This document shows, one piece after another, positions 7,932 to 13,799 of a stretch of DNA of 20,138 nt. Position numbers and translations under genes: made by a program. The stretch is from a virus. The stretch is from IMG/VR virus record IMGVR_UViG_3300027754_000539, positions 1-20,138 of that record, one strand, 5' to 3'. Positions within the stretch are counted from its first letter, which is position 1, and each line of letters starts with the position of its first letter. The notes beneath the pieces are model-generated. The model searched no databases. It was not told the DNA's origin and was given only the letters and a program-made list of their open reading frames with translations.

Positions 7932-9359
7932 TTATTTTTTACTGTGTGCATAATTTTTAGGAGTAAAATCTCGATACCATTGCTCTTCTAAAGCCATTTG
8001 AGTTTTAGGAACTTCAACAACAATAGGGCGAGACATACATAGATACCGCAAAGTATCGACGGCATGATCTTCTAAATCACTATTTAAATCTTCGGGCTTA
8101 GAATTGTCATATTGCATAATTGGAAGCGTCCTGATTAAGTTTTTGCAAGTGTTGACAAAATATAAAAGCGGTTTGTTATCTTGTCCGCTAAACCTTGCCC
8201 TTATTTGTTGCCAGCCCGCAACCCGTTTATTGTCCGCTGATTGCCAATAAATTTTTTCTTTACTCATTTGCTCCGCAATTGATTCGCCACTCGAAACATC
8301 AAATATCGCAGGATCCGCAACCATATTGTCCATTTTTTCACCCTGTTGCATTTCCTTTGTATTTTTAGCGATATCGCCAGCGTGCATTTTTAAGCCTTCA
8401 TTTGCTTTGCCCGTGCAACCGTAGAACTCACGATAAATAATAATCGCACCCCTTGGAAAGCTTCGTTTTATACCGCCACAATTAACAAGTGAGCCGTCCG
8501 ACACCGCACCCCAAAGAACACAAAAAGGTTTAGAATAACCCCAATCGAAAGCACGAATTTTAAACCATTCGGGAGGAATAAAAAAAGGCTCGACAATATG
8601 CTTATTTTTGTCAAAGTTATCAAAATAAGCCCCGTCGATGCAATCCCAATCTCCATCTAACATTGCGCGCGCTAATGCACCGCCCAAGCCTTCGAGTTTA
8701 GCAGCATAAAGTGGATCGTTTAAAGTCATCGTTGGATTATCAGCAAGTTTAGCGGGAATAAATTGCCTTAGCATTCCGCCTTCACTATCTGGCATCCTTC
8801 TTATTTCCATTGGTTTACAGCCGTCAATAAAAGTTTGTTTAACAAAATCATGTCCAACGCCCCCGGGATTTGAACCGCAAATAATTAATGGTAATTTTTG
8901 TTTAAATTGTGCAGGGACTACAAGCGAGCCAATACGACAACGACCCCGTAAAAACCTATAAATCTTTTCGCTGAAGTGCGTAAGCTCATCTATGAGCAAA
9001 ATATGAATTTCGGCACCCTGATATTTTACAACATCTTTCTCATGCTGGCAATGGCAAAGGTAAATTTTAGAACCATTCCAAAATGTTATTTCATCGCTAG
9101 TAATTGTTGCGTGCTTCGATTTAAGAAAATCAACTAATAGCGCATTAAAACCGCTTGCCCCTTCTATATGATTTTTAGCAAGATCAGAAAATATTCGACG
9201 AAATAAATAAATTTGACAATTAGGAACTTGAAGTGCATATGATATTGCAATTAATCTCATTGCGTGGGATTTACCACCTCCTGCCGCACCACCGTATAAA
9301 ATCTCAGTAGCTTTACTAAAAAACAAATCTTGTTGGCGCTTGTGTAGTTTATTTGCCAT
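7932..9359 (-). CDS. terL: Terminase large subunit (DNA packaging ATPase-nuclease)
   Basis: This 475-aa protein has all expected parts. Walker A is at residues 23-31 (GGAAGGGKS), Walker B with catalytic acid at about 119-125 (HILLIDE), and a coupling motif CGSNPGG at about 161-167. The C-terminal RNase H-like nuclease has metal-binding aspartates in AFDWGYSKPF (D272), MVADPAIFD (D349) and EDHAVDTLRY (D431/D435). It pumps DNA into the prohead through the portal and cuts the concatemer. Its start lies 4 nt after the terS stop, the usual terS-terL arrangement, and portal follows. The family belongs to the P22/T7-like group of terminases in the broad sense; the exact packaging mode (headful or cos) cannot be read from the sequence. 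Confidence 0.95.
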   Translation of the reverse strand: MANKLHKRQQDLFFSKATEILYGGAAGGGKSHAMRLIAISYALQVPNCQIYLFRRIFSDLAKNHIEGASGFNALLVDFLKSKHATITSDEITFWNGSKIYLCHCQHEKDVVKYQGAEIHILLIDELTHFSEKIYRFLRGRCRIGSLVVPAQFKQKLPLIICGSNPGGVGHDFVKQTFIDGCKPMEIRRMPDSEGGMLRQFIPAKLADNPTMTLNDPLYAAKLEGLGGALARAMLDGDWDCIDGAYFDNFDKNKHIVEPFFIPPEWFKIRAFDWGYSKPFCVLWGAVSDGSLVNCGGIKRSFPRGAIIIYREFYGCTGKANEGLKMHAGDIAKNTKEMQQGEKMDNMVADPAIFDVSSGESIAEQMSKEKIYWQSADNKRVAGWQQIRARFSGQDNKPLLYFVNTCKNLIRTLPIMQYDNSKPEDLNSDLEDHAVDTLRYLCMSRPIVVEVPKTQMALEEQWYRDFTPKNYAHSKK

Positions 9360-9363
9360 TTAT

Positions 9364-9741
9364 TTAATCATCGGAAACAATTAGTTGAAATATCGGAACC
9401 GTTAAATGTTCAATCTCATTCTTTAAACTAAACTCATCTTTTGCCTTACGCTCTAATAACCATTTTGAATCTAAAACACTACCGCTTTCTATAGCGTCAA
9501 AAACATTAATTTTGGATTGCATGACTAGATGACTTTTAAGAATCTCTTTTTTAGTCGAGAATTCTGGGTGCACCTTACAGTAGTTGTAAAGCGTGCTTTT
9601 ATCTATACCTGCATGAAAACTTGCTTGCTCATCATTAAATCCTCTCATAAAAGCATGTTCTAATTTATCGACTACCTCTTTTGTCATTATAGTAGGTCTT
9701 CCAGCTTCTTTATGTAAATGTTTTGGTTTCTTTTTAGTCAT
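9364..9741 (-). CDS. terS: Terminase small subunit
   Basis: This 125-aa protein is encoded just before terL. After a basic N-terminus comes AGRPTIMTKEVVDKLEHAFM, then RGFNDEQASFHAGIDKSTLY and NYCKVHPEF, a helix-turn-helix of the type found in small terminases ('G.t...aa..agis..T.y.w...hpef'). The middle is helical (SHLVMQSKINVFDAIESGSV) and could mediate ring assembly. It would recognise the packaging start site and regulate TerL. The start is 5 nt after the stop of the upstream small gene. A generic HTH regulator is a less likely alternative because of gene order. Confidence 0.85.
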   Translation of the reverse strand: MTKKKPKHLHKEAGRPTIMTKEVVDKLEHAFMRGFNDEQASFHAGIDKSTLYNYCKVHPEFSTKKEILKSHLVMQSKINVFDAIESGSVLDSKWLLERKAKDEFSLKNEIEHLTVPIFQLIVSDD

Positions 9742-9746
9742 TATTT

Positions 9747-9956
9747 TTAACCATGTTTTTTCTTTGATTTACCCTTTAACATTTTATTAAAATCATTCAC
9801 TTCTAAGTTAATCATCAACTTCCTTTTCGGTTGCCTATCTTTCCTAAAAATTCTGCATTCAATCTTTGGTTTCCAAACACTATTTTTCAATTGCTCTTTT
9901 AAACTAGCAATTTCTTTTTCTTTTGCGATAAACTCGCCAATAGTAATTTCGGACAT
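9747..9956 (-). CDS. Hypothetical basic protein, first gene of the packaging block
   Basis: This 69-aa protein was not recognised. Residues 1-25 form a short helix or coiled coil (IGEFIAKEKEIASLKEQLKN). The rest is strongly basic (RIFRKDRQPKRKLMINLEVN, then KGKSKKKHG), so nucleic acid binding is possible. It is the first gene of the minus-strand block, preceded by AT-rich leader and candidate promoters, with terS 5 nt downstream. It may be a packaging accessory, but that is inferred only from position. Confidence 0.5.
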   Translation of the reverse strand: MSEITIGEFIAKEKEIASLKEQLKNSVWKPKIECRIFRKDRQPKRKLMINLEVNDFNKMLKGKSKKKHG

Positions 9957-10009
9957 AATTTTTTTTTATTTTTAACCAAGTGCTAAAAAATTATTAAATT
10001 AGTTTTAAT

Positions 10010-10015
10010 TGTCAA
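10010..10015 (-). promoter_or_regulatory. Possible second -35 box close to the packaging block
   Basis: A perfect TTGACA reads on the minus strand 54 nt before the first packaging-block ATG (9956). The best downstream -10 candidates (TAATTT at 16 nt, or AATAAT at 14 nt) are poor in sequence or spacing, so only the -35 box is reported. Confidence 0.25.
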
Positions 10016-10149
10016 GTTAAATTTAAAGAAAAAAAAGTAATCAAAAAAAAGAAACATTATACACAATTAAGAAAAAGCTTTTTATTTTTTCTTTTGTTTA
10101 ACTAAACTATTTTTTGTTTAGTTTATTTATTTTGTTTTTGTTTTTTTGT

Positions 10150-10177
10150 ATCTTATCACATGATCTCACTTTGTCAA
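10150..10177 (-). promoter_or_regulatory. Promoter for the minus-strand packaging/structural block
   Basis: On the minus strand TTGACA (10177-10172) is followed after 16 nt by TAAGAT (10155-10150), preceded by TG one base upstream (TGATAAGAT), so it is an extended -10 form. Transcription would start about 10143, leaving a leader of about 190 nt before the ATG at 9956. That leader contains the AACTAAAC/GTTTAGTT inverted repeat. Confidence 0.55.
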
Positions 10178-10363
10178 CTTATTATATTATATATTTCTTA
10201 ATAACTTCTAATAATCCACTCTTTTTAATCACAATCTAAAACATTTTATTCACAAATCTTTTTTAATCTTTTTTTTGTTATTATCTTTTAATAGTCCCGC
10301 AAGCCCTTGTCTCTCTAGTCTTATCCCATTTTGAACAATCTTTAAAATAATTTAAATAAGTGC

Positions 10364-10392
10364 TTGACATTGGTAATTTAATGTTTCATAAT
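10364..10392 (+). promoter_or_regulatory. Strong sigma70-type promoter for the plus-strand early genes
   Basis: A perfect TTGACA (10364-10369), a 17-nt spacer and CATAAT (10387-10392, 5 of 6) lie 54 nt before the first plus-strand ATG (10447). This is the best promoter in the window. It is preceded by TGC, as is the promoter at 18261. Confidence 0.7.
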
Positions 10393-10446
10393 GTGTTTTA
10401 TGAAATGAAATAAATTTCTTTCAAATATTAACTTAAACAAAAAAAT

Positions 10447-10662
10447 ATGAAAACTATAAATTACGCAAAAAGAATTGAAAATGATTTTTTCGACATCACA
10501 AAAGAAGAAGCTTCAAAGCTTGATAATTATTATATCTTCTACACTTTACTTAATGCAACAATAACTGCATTAATCACTTTACAATCGACAACAATAGAAA
10601 TGCGTTCAGAAAATTTAGGGCTTGGCGAAGCTCTAGATATTATTGATGAATATATCGCATAA
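10447..10662 (+). CDS. Hypothetical small early protein
   Basis: This 71-aa protein was not recognised. It is mostly helical and mildly acidic (ENDFFDITKEEASKLDNYYI, then LGLGEALDIIDEYIA), with a moderately hydrophobic middle (FYTLLNATITALITLQ) that is too polar to be a confident membrane segment. It is the first gene after the strong promoter at 10364, typical of host-takeover genes. It lacks a Shine-Dalgarno sequence; an AATATTAAC element ends 15 nt before its ATG. Confidence 0.55.
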   Translation: MKTINYAKRIENDFFDITKEEASKLDNYYIFYTLLNATITALITLQSTTIEMRSENLGLGEALDIIDEYIA

Positions 10663-10697
10663 AAACAACAATTAATATTAACTAAATTAAAAAAAAT

Positions 10698-11024
10698 ATG
10701 AAAAAATTACAACATTTAAAAAACGAACGCGAGTGCGTAGAAAAAATAAGAGACTCAAAAGTAAAAGAGCTTGAAATTTTACACAAATATCTTTGGGACA
10801 TTGATAAAAAAATACAAGGAATTAAAGATAATGAAATATTTTTTTCAAAAATTCAAGAAGCTCTTGAAATCGGCTGGGCAAGTAATGATGATGAAAAAAA
10901 TCATTGGCTCAAGCTACTCACTGAAGCAAGAAACGGCAATGAAGATTCATTAATATTGCTTCGTGCCGAATTTAAGCCAAACGAATCTTTCAAAAAAGAA
11001 ACGGCGAGGTTCAAAAATGTATAA
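10698..11024 (+). CDS. Hypothetical coiled-coil protein
   Basis: This 108-aa protein was not recognised. Residues 5-45 are a charged heptad-like helix (LKNERECVEKIRDSKVKELE onward), followed by a mixed helical region with WASNDDEKNHWLKLLTEARN and a basic tail. It is cytoplasmic by composition. The start shows the same AATATTAAC element, 16 nt upstream. Its last codons overlap the ATG of the next gene (ATGTATAA), so the pair is coupled. Confidence 0.6.
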   Translation: MKKLQHLKNERECVEKIRDSKVKELEILHKYLWDIDKKIQGIKDNEIFFSKIQEALEIGWASNDDEKNHWLKLLTEARNGNEDSLILLRAEFKPNESFKKETARFKNV

Positions 11025-11175
11025 AATATTTTTAACAATCGCTTTAATCGCAATCTTTTTGTTCAAGCAATCGCATGAAGCAAAACAATATAAAGCTGAA
11101 TTTGAAAATAAACTAGAATTCAACGCTAACAAGCTTCACGCAGTAATTGCTGAAGTTTGGAATATTAACAATTAA
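11017..11175 (+). CDS. Small membrane protein, one N-terminal segment
   Basis: This 52-aa protein is MYKIFLTIALIAIFLFKQSH followed by a charged helix (EAKQYKAEFENKLEFNANKL) and VWNINN. The hydrophobic residues 4-16 form one membrane segment or an uncleaved signal anchor. I chose ATG 11017 and not the in-frame ATG at 10963 because a GCGAGG ribosome site lies about 8 nt before it and the upstream codons lie deep inside the previous gene. The function is unknown. Confidence 0.6.
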   Translation: MYKIFLTIALIAIFLFKQSHEAKQYKAEFENKLEFNANKLHAVIAEVWNINN

Positions 11176-11184
11176 CTTAAAAAT

Positions 11185-11334
11185 ATGAAACTTATAAAAA
11201 AAACTATTTGGGTAATAATTTTGTTTTTAATCACAATTTTTGAAATGTTTTTTGTAAACAAAGAAAATAGAAAATGGATTAATAACCAATGGAACAATAT
11301 TAATAAAAAATGGCAAGATTTAGATAATAATTAA
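11185..11334 (+). CDS. Small membrane protein, one segment (49 aa)
   Basis: The frame encodes 49 residues: a short basic start (MKLIKK), a hydrophobic segment (TIWVIILFLITIFEMFFV, residues 7-24), then a Trp/Asn-rich tail with four Trp in a repeating pattern (RKWINNQW, NKKWQDLDNN). The start has an AATATTAAC element 16 nt upstream and the A-rich ATATG context shared with neighbours. The tail would face the opposite side of the membrane from the N-terminus or form an amphipathic helix. The role is unknown; inner-membrane location is inferred. Confidence 0.55.
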   Translation: MKLIKKTIWVIILFLITIFEMFFVNKENRKWINNQWNNINKKWQDLDNN

Positions 11335-11344
11335 TTTAAAAAAT

Positions 11345-11530
11345 ATGAAAAATCAAAATAAAAAAGTAATAAATCAAAATTACTACAAAAAAAACAAACA
11401 CATAATCAGCGAAAGAAACAAGCACAATCGTAAACGCCAAAAACTAATAGACAAAATTTACTTTTACGGGTTTTGGCTTTTACTTACGGCGGTTCTTGCC
11501 GATACATTTATCAACCAAATTTTAAAATAA
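11345..11530 (+). CDS. Small basic protein with C-terminal membrane segment
   Basis: This 61-aa protein has residues 1-36 strongly basic and Asn-rich (NQNYYKKNKHIISERNKHNR), then a hydrophobic segment FYGFWLLLTAVLADTFI near the C-terminus. This is the layout of a tail-anchored protein with a cationic cytoplasmic face. It lies in a row of single-segment membrane proteins. There is no Shine-Dalgarno sequence; the leader is A-rich. The function was not recognised. Confidence 0.5.
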   Translation: MKNQNKKVINQNYYKKNKHIISERNKHNRKRQKLIDKIYFYGFWLLLTAVLADTFINQILK

Positions 11531-11531
11531 T

Positions 11532-11744
11532 ATGATTATAAAACTAAAAAAAGACTCAACTTTACAAATTACAGTCGAAACACAAGTAAAAGAAGCCCTC
11601 GCACTTAGAAAGGGTAGCGTAGGTGGCACAAAGTCTTTAATTGACGAAAGTAATAATTATCATTTTACGATAACTAAGCGGGAAATTAAAAAAATTGCCG
11701 ACGCTAACGGTATAGCAACTTTAAAAAGGGGGAAAAATGACTAA
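11532..11744 (+). CDS. Hypothetical protein
   Basis: This 70-aa protein was not recognised. It has two beta-like stretches (MIIKLKKDSTLQITVETQVK and NYHFTITKREIKKIADANGI) around a Gly/Ser/Lys linker, and a basic end. The C-terminal ITKREIKKIADANGIATLKR could form a helix that contacts nucleic acid, which is a guess. It starts one base after the previous stop and overlaps the next gene by 8 nt (ATGACTAA), so it belongs to a coupled run. Confidence 0.5.
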   Translation: MIIKLKKDSTLQITVETQVKEALALRKGSVGGTKSLIDESNNYHFTITKREIKKIADANGIATLKRGKND

Positions 11745-11952
11745 AGAAGAATTTGACACAACATACACCGACAATTTAACTTGCCCGCATTGCGGTTACG
11801 AGCATGATTCGGCGGATTTCGAGAAAGAATATAACGAAACAATAACTCATGAATGCGATAATTGCGAAAAAGAATTTGTTTTTGAAGCTGAATGTGTTTT
11901 AAAATTCACGAGCAAAAAAAAATTAACTGAAAACGAGGAGAAAAATGTCTAA
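11737..11952 (+). CDS. Zinc-ribbon protein
   Basis: This 71-aa protein has two CXXC knuckles: CPHC at residues 16-19 and CDNC at 40-43. The order is beta-knuckle (LTCPHCGYEHD), acidic helix, beta-knuckle (THECDNCEKEF), then beta strands. This is the classic layout of small phage zinc-ribbon proteins, for which no single function is known; they often bind nucleic acid or a host protein. The Shine-Dalgarno sequence is strong (AAAAAGGGGG just upstream). Its end overlaps the next start by 8 nt. Confidence 0.7.
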   Translation: MTKEEFDTTYTDNLTCPHCGYEHDSADFEKEYNETITHECDNCEKEFVFEAECVLKFTSKKKLTENEEKNV

Positions 11953-12154
11953 CAATAAATATAAATTTCAAGATGCTTTCTACACTTTAAGAGATTGCAT
12001 AGACTATTTAAAACTTTTAAAAGATAGCAATGCAAGAAGTTTATCTTCTTCGGAAGGAACATTTGCGAAAAGATTACCAAATCTTTTTGAAGAATATTTA
12101 GAACTACTTGAAGAATATCTAAAGCTAATTGAAAATGAGGAGAGCAATGGCTAA
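11945..12154 (+). CDS. YCRF-type phage protein, divergent copy
   Basis: This 69-aa protein resembles the next gene's product: YKFQDAFYTLRDCIDYLK lines up with YCRFHNTFSDLKDCVESLQ, and both end in an acidic helix containing LYLKL or EYLKLIE. This copy has lost the first Cys and keeps the DC. The family is widespread in phages ('MSYCRF.NT..dL.dC') but has no established function. The start has GAGGAG 5 nt upstream. A tandem gene pair, with this copy the more divergent one, is the simplest reading. Confidence 0.6.
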   Translation: MSNNKYKFQDAFYTLRDCIDYLKLLKDSNARSLSSSEGTFAKRLPNLFEEYLELLEEYLKLIENEESNG

Positions 12155-12332
12155 TATGTCTTACTGCAGATTCCATAACACTTTTTCAGATCTAAAAGAC
12201 TGTGTTGAGTCTTTACAATGGGAAGTAGGAATTAACGACTTAACAGTAAATGAAAAAGATTATGCTTTAAAAATGCGTGAACTTTGCGAGCTATATTTAA
12301 AATTAACAGAAATAAAGGGGGAAAATGATTAA
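12147..12332 (+). CDS. YCRF-type phage protein, canonical copy
   Basis: This 61-aa protein starts MANMSYCRFHNTFSDLKDC, the hallmark opening of a very common small phage protein family of unknown function. The rest is helical (NEKDYALKMRELCELYLKLT). I chose ATG 12147 because GGAG lies 4 nt upstream and it restores the normal family start; the in-frame ATG at 12129 lies inside the previous gene. It overlaps the preceding gene's end by 8 nt and the next gene's start by 8 nt. Confidence 0.7.
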   Translation: MANMSYCRFHNTFSDLKDCVESLQWEVGINDLTVNEKDYALKMRELCELYLKLTEIKGEND

Positions 12333-12480
12333 AATCTTTCTTTTACTCTCAATAATCACTCTTAGTTTATTCTCACACTTCTACGCGAACAAGAATAATA
12401 AACTAACGGCTGAGGCTTACTCTAACTACGCTTGCACGAAATATTACGATGTTTCTTGCGACAATATTAATTTAAAGTAA
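12325..12480 (+). CDS. Small exported or membrane-anchored protein (51 aa)
   Basis: The frame reads MIKIFLLLSIITLSLFSHFY, then ANKNNKLTAEAYSNYACTKY and a short end with two Cys in the exported part. The first 20 residues look like a signal peptide or anchor, with FYA as a possible cleavage site. The two Cys (at about residues 36 and 45) could form a disulfide outside the cytoplasm. There is a strong ribosome site, AAAGGGGGAAA. It is followed by a membrane/coiled-coil gene, a pairing that recalls spanins, but no lipobox is present, so that is not claimed. Confidence 0.55.
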   Translation: MIKIFLLLSIITLSLFSHFYANKNNKLTAEAYSNYACTKYYDVSCDNINLK

Positions 12481-12485
12481 AAAAT

Positions 12486-12785
12486 ATGAAAATCACAAAC
12501 AACAACAAAAGACTTATTAAACTTGGTGCCGTGCTTTTAGCAATAATTCTCTCACTTTACATTTTTAATTTACAAAAATATAAAACTAATTGTAAGTCGC
12601 TTGAAAATATCGATAAAATTGAATTAGAAACACGATTAAGAGAGTTAAGCGATAAAAATGAGGAATTAGCAAAACAAATTGATTACGATGCTGTAGCGAT
12701 TAAACACGCGCAAAATCAAATTAATGAATTTAAAGTTAAGTGTAAAAATTGCATTTATCATTTATCAACTAATTGGGAGAATTAA
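12486..12785 (+). CDS. Membrane-anchored coiled-coil protein
   Basis: This 99-aa protein has a short basic start, a membrane segment at residues about 12-27 (LGAVLLAIILSLYIF), then a long charged coiled coil (ENIDKIELETRLRELSDKNE onward) and a tail with CKNC. The topology is N-in, C-out, the same as inner-membrane spanin subunits, though that is only a topological similarity. An AATATTAAT element ends 15 nt before the ATG. Its last five residues, TNWEN, and the following ribosome site recur exactly at the end of the next gene. Confidence 0.55.
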   Translation: MKITNNNKRLIKLGAVLLAIILSLYIFNLQKYKTNCKSLENIDKIELETRLRELSDKNEELAKQIDYDAVAIKHAQNQINEFKVKCKNCIYHLSTNWEN

Positions 12786-12789
12786 TATG
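12766..12789 (+). repeat. Gene-junction repeat, copy 1 (24 nt)
   Basis: A 24-nt sequence starting CAACTAATTGGGAGAATT spans the last codons (TNWEN), stop, GGGAG ribosome site and next ATG. It is identical to positions 13034-13057. Confidence 0.85.
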
Positions 12790-13053
12790 AGTGAAAAAAT
12801 AATAAATTTTCCAAAAGACAAAATCGTCAGGAATCCCGAGAATTTAAATGCGCAAAAACCAAAAGGCTTCCATCAAAAAAAAATAGAAGAATTGCTTTGG
12901 CAACTTGAATATGAATTTTTAAAAGGGCATGAAGCTAAAGAATTTGATTTAAATACAGAATTTTACTTTAATAAAATTTTACCAATTAGCAGAGAAGACC
13001 AAATGTTTGCAAAATTGATGGTAGTTATTTACCCAACTAATTGGGAGAATTAA
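12787..13053 (+). CDS. Hypothetical protein ending in TNWEN
   Basis: This 88-aa protein was not recognised. It contains MSEKIINFPKDKIVRNPENL, a basic linker, then a helical region (KIEELLWQLEYEFLKGHEAK) and FDLNTEFYFNKILPI. I chose ATG 12787 because GGGAG lies 7 nt upstream; the upstream in-frame ATG (12724) lies inside the previous gene. It looks soluble and mixed-charge. Its end (YPTNWEN) and the following ribosome site repeat those of the previous gene, although the protein bodies do not look alike. Confidence 0.6.
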   Translation: MSEKIINFPKDKIVRNPENLNAQKPKGFHQKKIEELLWQLEYEFLKGHEAKEFDLNTEFYFNKILPISREDQMFAKLMVVIYPTNWEN

Positions 13054-13057
13054 TATG
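13034..13057 (+). repeat. Gene-junction repeat, copy 2 (24 nt)
   Basis: This is a second exact copy of the junction at 12766-12789, again covering the last codons, stop, GGGAG and the next start codon. Confidence 0.85.
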
Positions 13058-13336
13058 CAAGAGTTAAAAGAAATACAAATCGAGATTAAAAAAGAGCTAG
13101 GCGGGGCGAGTTTAACTCATTTGCTTAATTATTTAGAAAAAGAAATTGGATTTATAATTTTGATAAATTGCAGGGGTTGTCTTTATATTTGTTTTGAAAT
13201 TGACGCAGAATTTGAACAAGATTTTATGTTACTCAACGATAAAAACCAAGCCCTTAACATTTTCGGACAGTCGGAAGAGTTCCAAAGAGAACTTTACGAG
13301 AGAATACAAATTATTAAAAATATTAAGAATAAATAA
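13055..13336 (+). CDS. Hypothetical protein
   Basis: This 93-aa protein was not recognised. It begins with an amphipathic helix (QELKEIQIEIKKELGGASLT), then LLNYLEKEIGFIILINCRGC and LYICFEIDAEFEQDFM, which look like beta strands with CRGC, and ends in a helix (FQRELYERIQIIKNIKNK). It is likely soluble and alpha/beta. Its start lies inside the second 24-nt junction repeat, giving a strong GGGAG site. No known enzyme motif is seen. Confidence 0.55.
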   Translation: MQELKEIQIEIKKELGGASLTHLLNYLEKEIGFIILINCRGCLYICFEIDAEFEQDFMLLNDKNQALNIFGQSEEFQRELYERIQIIKNIKNK

Positions 13337-13341
13337 AACAT

Positions 13342-13509
13342 ATGCACATTTATTTAACACTTATTTTAATATTATTCGGCACAGTTTTAGCATTCACAAA
13401 CCATTTTTTATTCATGGTTTTTATGTTTATTTGCTTTTGCTTATTGATAAATATCATAGTAGACGCCGTTTCATCGATTATTGAAAATGAGAAAGATATT
13501 GACAAATAG
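13342..13509 (+). CDS. Small membrane protein, two segments (55 aa)
   Basis: The frame encodes MHIYLTLILILFGTVLAF, NHFLFMVFMFICFCLLINII and a short charged tail VDAVSSIIENEKDIDK. Two hydrophobic segments are separated by only TNH, so both could span the membrane with the charged tail in the cytoplasm, or they may form one long reentrant segment. Size and layout are compatible with small class II holins or superinfection-exclusion proteins, but no lysis enzyme is in view. The start has an AATATTAAG element 15 nt upstream. It ends just before the promoter at 13525. Confidence 0.55.
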   Translation: MHIYLTLILILFGTVLAFTNHFLFMVFMFICFCLLINIIVDAVSSIIENEKDIDK

Positions 13510-13524
13510 ATTTGGATTTATAAA

Positions 13525-13554
13525 TTGACAAAGAATGATTTTTTTTCATATCAT
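13525..13554 (+). promoter_or_regulatory. Sigma70-type promoter for the replication block
   Basis: TTGACA (13525-13530), an 18-nt spacer and TATCAT (13549-13554, 5 of 6) lie upstream. Transcription would start near 13561, about 240 nt before the first ATG at 13800, producing the structured leader described next. Confidence 0.6.
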
Positions 13555-13560
13555 TTTTTA

Positions 13561-13799
13561 GTTAAAAGTTAATATTTTGGCAAAGGGGGGTTTCATATCC
13601 CCTCTTCGCTTACTTGTGATAATGATTTTTTGGTTGCTAATCATTATCGCTGGGTAGCGAAAAGCCAAGCGGTTCGATAAGATACAACTGCGAGAAACGA
13701 AGTATGCTATCCTTCTTTTAAATCTGGTGGATCAGGTTTATATTTTTATATGGGGTCAAGAATCCACGCTTGACCTCGCCAAATCAAAGCGTGGAGCAT
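13561..13799 (+). promoter_or_regulatory. Structured mRNA leader with competing hairpins over the ribosome site
   Basis: No gene lies here. A hairpin with GATAATGATT (13618-13627) and AATCATTATC (13639-13648) is extended by two outer pairs and by TTCGCT/AGCGAA (13605-13610 with 13656-13661). GGGTAGC (13652-13658) can instead pair with GCTATCC (13706-13712). Near the end, GGTCAAG (13754-13760) pairs with CTTGACC (13769-13775), while TCCACGCTT (13763-13771) pairs with AAGCGTGGA (13787-13795), which contains most of the ribosome site. The last two stems share CTT, so they exclude one another. This is the layout of a translational switch; a ligand or trigger is not known. Confidence 0.6.

Larger units (their letters stand above)
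9957..10446. promoter_or_regulatory. Divergent gene-free control region
   Basis: About 490 nt without a gene separates the two opposed blocks. It is extremely AT-rich, with T-runs (for example around 10080-10150 and 10258-10278) and an 8-bp inverted repeat AACTAAAC/GTTTAGTT at 10100-10123 (8-nt loop). Promoter-like sites point outward in both directions and are listed separately. Nothing coding is seen on either strand. An origin of replication or operators could also be here; I see no iterons strong enough to claim that. Confidence 0.6.

Noticed and set aside
10070-10092. AAAAAGCTTTTT as a terminator
   Set aside because: A palindrome without loop and with only one GC core step; not stable as an RNA hairpin in this AT-rich gap.
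12325-12785. Spanin pair (Rz/Rz1-like)
   Set aside because: One membrane coiled-coil gene is present, but the partner has no lipobox Cys and no lysis enzyme or nearby holin-endolysin set is seen.
13194-13484. 96-aa plus-strand ORF overlapping two genes
   Set aside because: It overlaps the end of the 93-aa gene and most of the 55-aa membrane protein frame (13342-13509). The membrane frame has a good start context and hydrophobic pattern, so the longer ORF was dropped.
13499-13524. TTGACA with TATAAA as a promoter
   Set aside because: Spacing is only 14 nt; the neighbouring TTGACA at 13525 with 18-nt spacing and TATCAT is better.
13652-13712. tRNA in the 13.6-kb leader (GGGTAGC/GCTATCC with GCCAAGCGGTTCG)
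   Set aside because: Only about 61 nt, no anticodon arm or T-arm of correct form; the likeness to a D-arm is not enough.
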